In this document: piece by piece, positions 6,881 through 9,213 of the stretch | How the letters are laid out: each line of letters begins with the position of its first letter | Numbering within the stretch: the first letter of the stretch is position 1 | Assembly (NCBI GenBank): GCA_903883985.1 | Contig: CAISDD010000024.1 | Location: 1 to 9,213, forward strand | Origin: an uncultured Pseudomonadota bacterium | GTDB taxonomy: Bacteria > Pseudomonadota > Gammaproteobacteria > Burkholderiales > Thiobacillaceae | Direction of reading: 5' to 3' | Length of the DNA stretch: 9,213 bases | Made by a program: the position numbers and the translations under genes | Notes under the pieces: generated by a model | What the model was told of the DNA's origin: nothing | The model's input: the letters and a program-made list of their open reading frames with translations, nothing else | Database searches by the model: none

Positions 6881-7333
6881 ACACCTTTGGTAGTCCCATA
6901 GTCCAACTACGTGCTACGTGCTGACCCTCACTGGTTTCCGGTTGGGCTTGCGCTCAACCACGTGATAGGGCTTCCCGTGTTGCGTCAGCCTTCCTCTTCC
7001 ATACATGCCATCGCCAAAACCCCGGTGGAACCACAGGGTGCTCTTCGCTTCCCCTGTGACAGCGGCCTTCCCCGTATTAACGCCGGGTCGGCGCGCCACT
7101 AAACCGTTTTCGAGGCCTGCTCAGCGTTCACTCACATTACGACCTCCATGTTCACCAGGTCCCTTTACAGAACCCTCAATACCAAAGGCTTTAACCGCTT
7201 CGTTACCTCCACGATCGCCGCTACCGGCTGGAGCGAAAGTTGCCGGGTGGGATTCGCACCCACTGAAAGACCGCGCCTTGGCACGGCGCACGTCAAACCT
7301 CGGCTAGGTCCGCTCGCGACGAGGGCGCCGCGC
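6881..7333. other. 453-bp gene-free gap between the export operon and mltF
   Basis: No open frame here has a ribosome site or recognisable protein. At 6891-6922, just after the M50 stop, two short tandem duplications occur (TAGTCCCA/TAGTCCA and ACGTGCT/ACGTGCT). I see no strong terminator with a T tract after the operon. Most of the rest is accounted for by the structured minus-strand sequence listed separately. The start of this gap may mark the breakpoint where that element was truncated. Confidence 0.6.
6925..7291 (-). mobile_element. Probable truncated 5' fragment of a group II intron (structured RNA remnant)
   Basis: Read on the minus strand from 7291, the sequence begins GTGCGCC, matching the GUGYG 5' consensus of group II introns. 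It then forms nested stems typical of domain I: GCGCC/GGCGC (7285-7289 with 7273-7277), GTGGG/CCCAC around TGCGAAT (7263-7259 with 7251-7247), CCGGC/GCCGG (7246-7242 with 7228-7224). Further hairpins lie at 7032-7058 (CACAGGG/CCCTGTG) and 6940-6959 (8-bp stem, TTGC loop in plus). No domain V (a 34-nt hairpin) and no reverse transcriptase are present, so it would be a dead 5' remnant with an approximate left edge. The call rests on pattern recognition; another structured repeat is possible. Confidence 0.42.
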
Positions 7334-8719
7334 CTACAGCGCACCCGGAAAACCCCGGTACGGCTTTTCATATTTCGCCAGGATGTCGTAATAGATGCGC
7401 ACGTTCTCGACAAAGGCCCTGGCCTCGCCACCACGCGCATAACCGTTCTTCAGCCCGGATGCCACCTTGGCATGGCTGAGTTGGGGCAGAACCTCTTTCA
7501 TATCCTTCCATGTATTCGGGTTGCGCCCCAACTTTTGCGCAAGGGCACGCGCATCCTGCAGGTGACCCATGCCGATGTTGTACGCGGCCAGCGCCATCCA
7601 GATGCGATCCGGGTCGGTAATCTGCAAAGGCAAAGCCAACATCAGCGCATTGATATAGCGAGCACCGCCCAGGATACTCTCCAGCGGGTCCAGCCTGTTC
7701 TTCACACCCAACTGATCGGCGGTATCCTCCGTCAACATCATAATGCCGCGCACGCCCGTGCTGGAGACCGCTTGAGCGTCCCACTGCGACTCTTGATAGG
7801 CCACTGCGGCGAGCAGGCGCCAATCCATGTCGGTCTCCTCCTGCGCCCTGTAAAAACTGGGGGCCAGTGTGGGGAGCAATGTGCCCCTTTTCTCAAGCAC
7901 GCCCAGCACATCCGCATCCAGCAGGCGCTGCACATGGCCGAAATAGCGTTCGCGCAAGCGTGCCAGTTCGCCGTTGTTTCCACTCCCCTGAAAATAATCC
8001 ATCAACTTGCGTGCGAAGCCCGTCCCCATGCTCTGGCCGACCAACCAGGCCTGTGGCTGGCTGTCGCCCAGCGCGAAGGTGCGTGCCAAGGTCGGATGAA
8101 AGTTGCGCGCGATGTCAAAACTATCGGAATTCGCGACTGCGCAATCGCTCAAACCCAAGTCGACGCGCTCCATCAACTCCTCAGAATTGGGTACATTCAT
8201 TTCCACCCAGGCCAGGCCGGGATAGCGCCGCTTGAGCAGGTTCAGACTCTCAACGTAGCCGCTCTGCGCCACCACTTCCAGACGCAGGCCGCTCAAGTCC
8301 GCCGGAGTGCGCGGAAGCGTCCGCCCCTGGCGGCAGACCACCCATTCTTTGACCTGTCCATAGACGGGCCCAAAGCGCAGGCTTTTCCTGCGATCTTCTG
8401 AAGAGCTCAACCCGGCCGCCGCGAGATGGGCCTGGCCCTTCTCCATGATCTCGAACAGTTTCGGCAGAGTCTCTACCAGCACAAAGCGCACCTTCCAACC
8501 TTGCTCTGCCGCGAACTGCACGATCAGGTCGTGTTCAAAACCCACCGCCTCTGATTTCGCGTTCAGGTAGTACGTGGTCGGGCTGTTCCTCGTCACCACC
8601 ACCAACTCCCCCGAGTCTTCCGGCGCTGGAATGGACGCAGGTACGCACCCTGTCAGGCACCAGGCCAGCGCGGCGAACAACAGACCACCCCCGAGATAGT
8701 TGAACCAAGACAATTGCAC
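7334..8719 (-). CDS. mltF: Membrane-bound lytic murein transglycosylase F
   Basis: This 461-residue lipoprotein cleaves the beta-1,4 bond between MurNAc and GlcNAc in peptidoglycan, leaving 1,6-anhydro-MurNAc ends. Residues 1-25 are a lipoprotein signal with lipobox L22-T-G-C25. About 38-265 is a family 3 solute-binding-like domain ('ELVVVTRNSPTTYYLN', 'EHDLIVQFAAEQGW'), the regulatory module of MltF. About 288-440 is the SLT catalytic domain: 'DWRLLAAVAYQESQWD' with catalytic Glu310 (E. coli MltF uses Glu314), 'GVRGIMMLTEDTADQLGV', and 'AAYNIGMGHLQDA'. Start is GTG 8719; TAG at 8735-8737 is in frame upstream, no ATG lies near, and no clear Shine-Dalgarno is seen. The protein stops soon after 'YYDIL', giving a shorter C-terminal tail than the Pseudomonas forms I know. 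It is divergent from tRNA-Ser and looks like a housekeeping gene unrelated to the export operon. Confidence 0.93.
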   Translation of the reverse strand: MQLSWFNYLGGGLLFAALAWCLTGCVPASIPAPEDSGELVVVTRNSPTTYYLNAKSEAVGFEHDLIVQFAAEQGWKVRFVLVETLPKLFEIMEKGQAHLAAAGLSSSEDRRKSLRFGPVYGQVKEWVVCRQGRTLPRTPADLSGLRLEVVAQSGYVESLNLLKRRYPGLAWVEMNVPNSEELMERVDLGLSDCAVANSDSFDIARNFHPTLARTFALGDSQPQAWLVGQSMGTGFARKLMDYFQGSGNNGELARLRERYFGHVQRLLDADVLGVLEKRGTLLPTLAPSFYRAQEETDMDWRLLAAVAYQESQWDAQAVSSTGVRGIMMLTEDTADQLGVKNRLDPLESILGGARYINALMLALPLQITDPDRIWMALAAYNIGMGHLQDARALAQKLGRNPNTWKDMKEVLPQLSHAKVASGLKNGYARGGEARAFVENVRIYYDILAKYEKPYRGFPGAL

Positions 8720-8728
8720 CGAACGCGT

Positions 8729-8758
8729 TTCGACCTAATGAGAGAATGTGGGTAGAAT
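8729..8758 (+). promoter_or_regulatory. Possible sigma-70 promoter of tRNA-Ser
   Basis: TAGAAT at 8753-8758 is a good -10 box. A weak -35-like TTCGAC lies at 8729-8734, 18 bp before it. Transcription would begin near 8765 and give a leader of about 40 nt before the tRNA. The 85-bp gap between mltF and the tRNA must also hold the divergent mltF promoter, which I could not place. Confidence 0.4.
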
Positions 8759-8804
8759 GCCGTCCTTTCCTGCGCAAGGCTAGCCCTGACAGGAAATCAG
8801 ACCC

Positions 8805-8894
8805 GGAGAGATGGCAGAGTGGTCGAATGCGCCGGATTCGAAATCCGGTTTGGTGCTTGCACCAACGGGGGTTCGAATCCCCCTCTCTCCGCCA
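8805..8894 (+). tRNA. tRNA-Ser (anticodon CGA)
   Basis: The 90-nt gene includes an encoded CCA. The acceptor stem GGAGAGA (8805-8811) pairs perfectly with TCTCTCC (8884-8890), followed by discriminator G and CCA at 8892-8894. The anticodon arm CCGGA-TTCGAAA-TCCGG gives anticodon CGA, which reads UCG. A long variable arm (TGGTGCTTGCACCA) marks it as class II, as expected for serine. The T arm GGGGG-TTCGAAT-CCCCC is intact. Confidence 0.97.
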
Positions 8895-8906
8895 GTAGTG
8901 CTTATA

Positions 8907-8939
8907 AGCCCATGATTTAATGGGTTTTTTTATTTTTTT
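8907..8939 (+). terminator. Intrinsic terminator of tRNA-Ser
   Basis: AGCCCAT (8907-8913) pairs with ATGGGTT (8920-8926), with one G-T pair and a 6-nt loop. A long T-rich run (to 8939) follows. It lies 12 bases after the tRNA CCA end and fits rho-independent termination. Confidence 0.82.
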
Positions 8940-9213
8940 GATATTTGACTATCAAGGCCACTATCAAAATACAGCTACGGTTGTATCCAGTGCGACCCAT
9001 TCTGTCGTGTCTCGGGCCGATGATCACCACCATGATCAGTTACGTAACTTTCTGTCGCACATTTGGTTTCGAGTCTGATTTCACGGAAATCGTGCAGATG
9101 GGAATACCGTTTATCGTTCCCACGCTCCAGCGTGGGAACGCATCCCATGGCGCTCCAGCGCCCCGTAGTCTCGTTGCCTTGAAAGCCGTCGTGCTGGCGC
9201 AGATGCGTCCAGC
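8940..9213. other. Gene-free region after tRNA-Ser
   Basis: No open frame is credible here. The first 40 bases are AT-rich compared with the window. At 9021-9049 small symmetric sites crowd together: TGATCA at 9021-9026 and 9033-9038, and the 12-bp perfect palindrome AGTTACGTAACT at 9038-9049. TTCTGTCG occurs at about 9000-9007 and again at 9050-9057. Hairpin repeats fill the right end. These could be remnants of a mobile element ending near the tRNA, but I recognise no insertion sequence. Confidence 0.5.
9115..9162. repeat. Paired hairpin repeat with shared CGCTCCAGCG core (extragenic repeat)
   Basis: CGTTCCCACGCT (9115-9126) and AGCGTGGGAACG (9129-9140) are perfect 12-bp inverted arms separated by CC. 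A second perfect hairpin, GGCGCT-CC-AGCGCC, lies at 9149-9162. Both contain the identical 10-bp core CGCTCCAGCG (9123-9132 and 9151-9160), spaced 28 bp apart. The first motif recalls a dispersed intergenic repeat seen in many gammaproteobacteria and some betaproteobacteria. A third hairpin-like segment, GCTGG-CGCA...TGCG-T-CCAGC, starts at 9193 and runs off the window end. Confidence 0.8.

Noticed and set aside
6914..7099. Minus-strand 61-codon frame ending 'KPNRKPVRVST'
   Set aside because: It lacks a ribosome site and lies in the structured intron-like segment. It is better explained as part of that RNA remnant.
7243..7263. Riboswitch idea for the GGTGGG-ATTCGCA-CCCACT hairpin
   Set aside because: Neither strand shows the conserved core of cobalamin or another common riboswitch, and the hairpin sits past the end of mltF rather than before a gene.
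7148..8401. Long plus-strand open frame (417 codons) across mltF and the gap
   Set aside because: It is antisense to a clear MltF with intact catalytic motifs, and its translation has no recognisable domain or ribosome site. It is a high-GC shadow frame.
8990..9110. Insertion sequence end suggested by repeated TTCTGTCG and nearby palindromes
   Set aside because: No transposase frame, no matching terminal inverted repeats and no target duplication are visible.
9115..9213. CRISPR array
   Set aside because: Only two or three hairpins of unequal length occur, without regular spacers.

Overview
This is a high-GC proteobacterial window. A TolC-type outer membrane protein and an MltF-type lipoprotein transglycosylase show a Gram-negative envelope, and the tRNA-Ser carries an encoded CCA end. 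The gene order and the 'CGTTCCCACGCT' hairpin repeat fit a gammaproteobacterium (Pseudomonas-like) or a related betaproteobacterium. I cannot name a genus from the sequence alone.

Left part (1-6880): four tightly packed plus-strand genes follow the 3' end of a large surface protein. That protein has Ig-like repeats, a proline-rich linker, a cadherin-like C-terminal domain and a short basic tail. After it come a TolC-family outer membrane lipoprotein, a short periplasmic HlyD/AcrA-type adaptor, a membrane-anchored adaptor with a GAF-like N-terminal region, and a multipass site-2-protease (M50) homologue. The M50 protein has a PqqD-like N-terminal domain and its own adaptor-like C-terminal domain. 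Gaps and overlaps are 16 bp, 4 bp, 8 bp and 2 bp, so this is almost certainly one operon. My reading is an export apparatus for the adjacent adhesin. It resembles a type I system, but no ABC ATPase is visible and an M50 protease-adaptor fusion sits where the inner membrane component would be expected. This is the most interesting system in the window.

Middle (6881-7333): no credible gene. The minus strand here folds into several hairpins and begins with a GTGCG-type sequence at 7291. I interpret it as a truncated 5' fragment of a group II intron lying just past the 3' end of mltF.

Right part (7334-9213): mltF (minus strand) is divergent from a tRNA-Ser(CGA) gene at 8805-8894 that has a clear intrinsic terminator. 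The last 270 bp hold no gene. They contain small palindromes and a cluster of two or three hairpin repeats sharing the core CGCTCCAGCG, which is probably a dispersed extragenic repeat.
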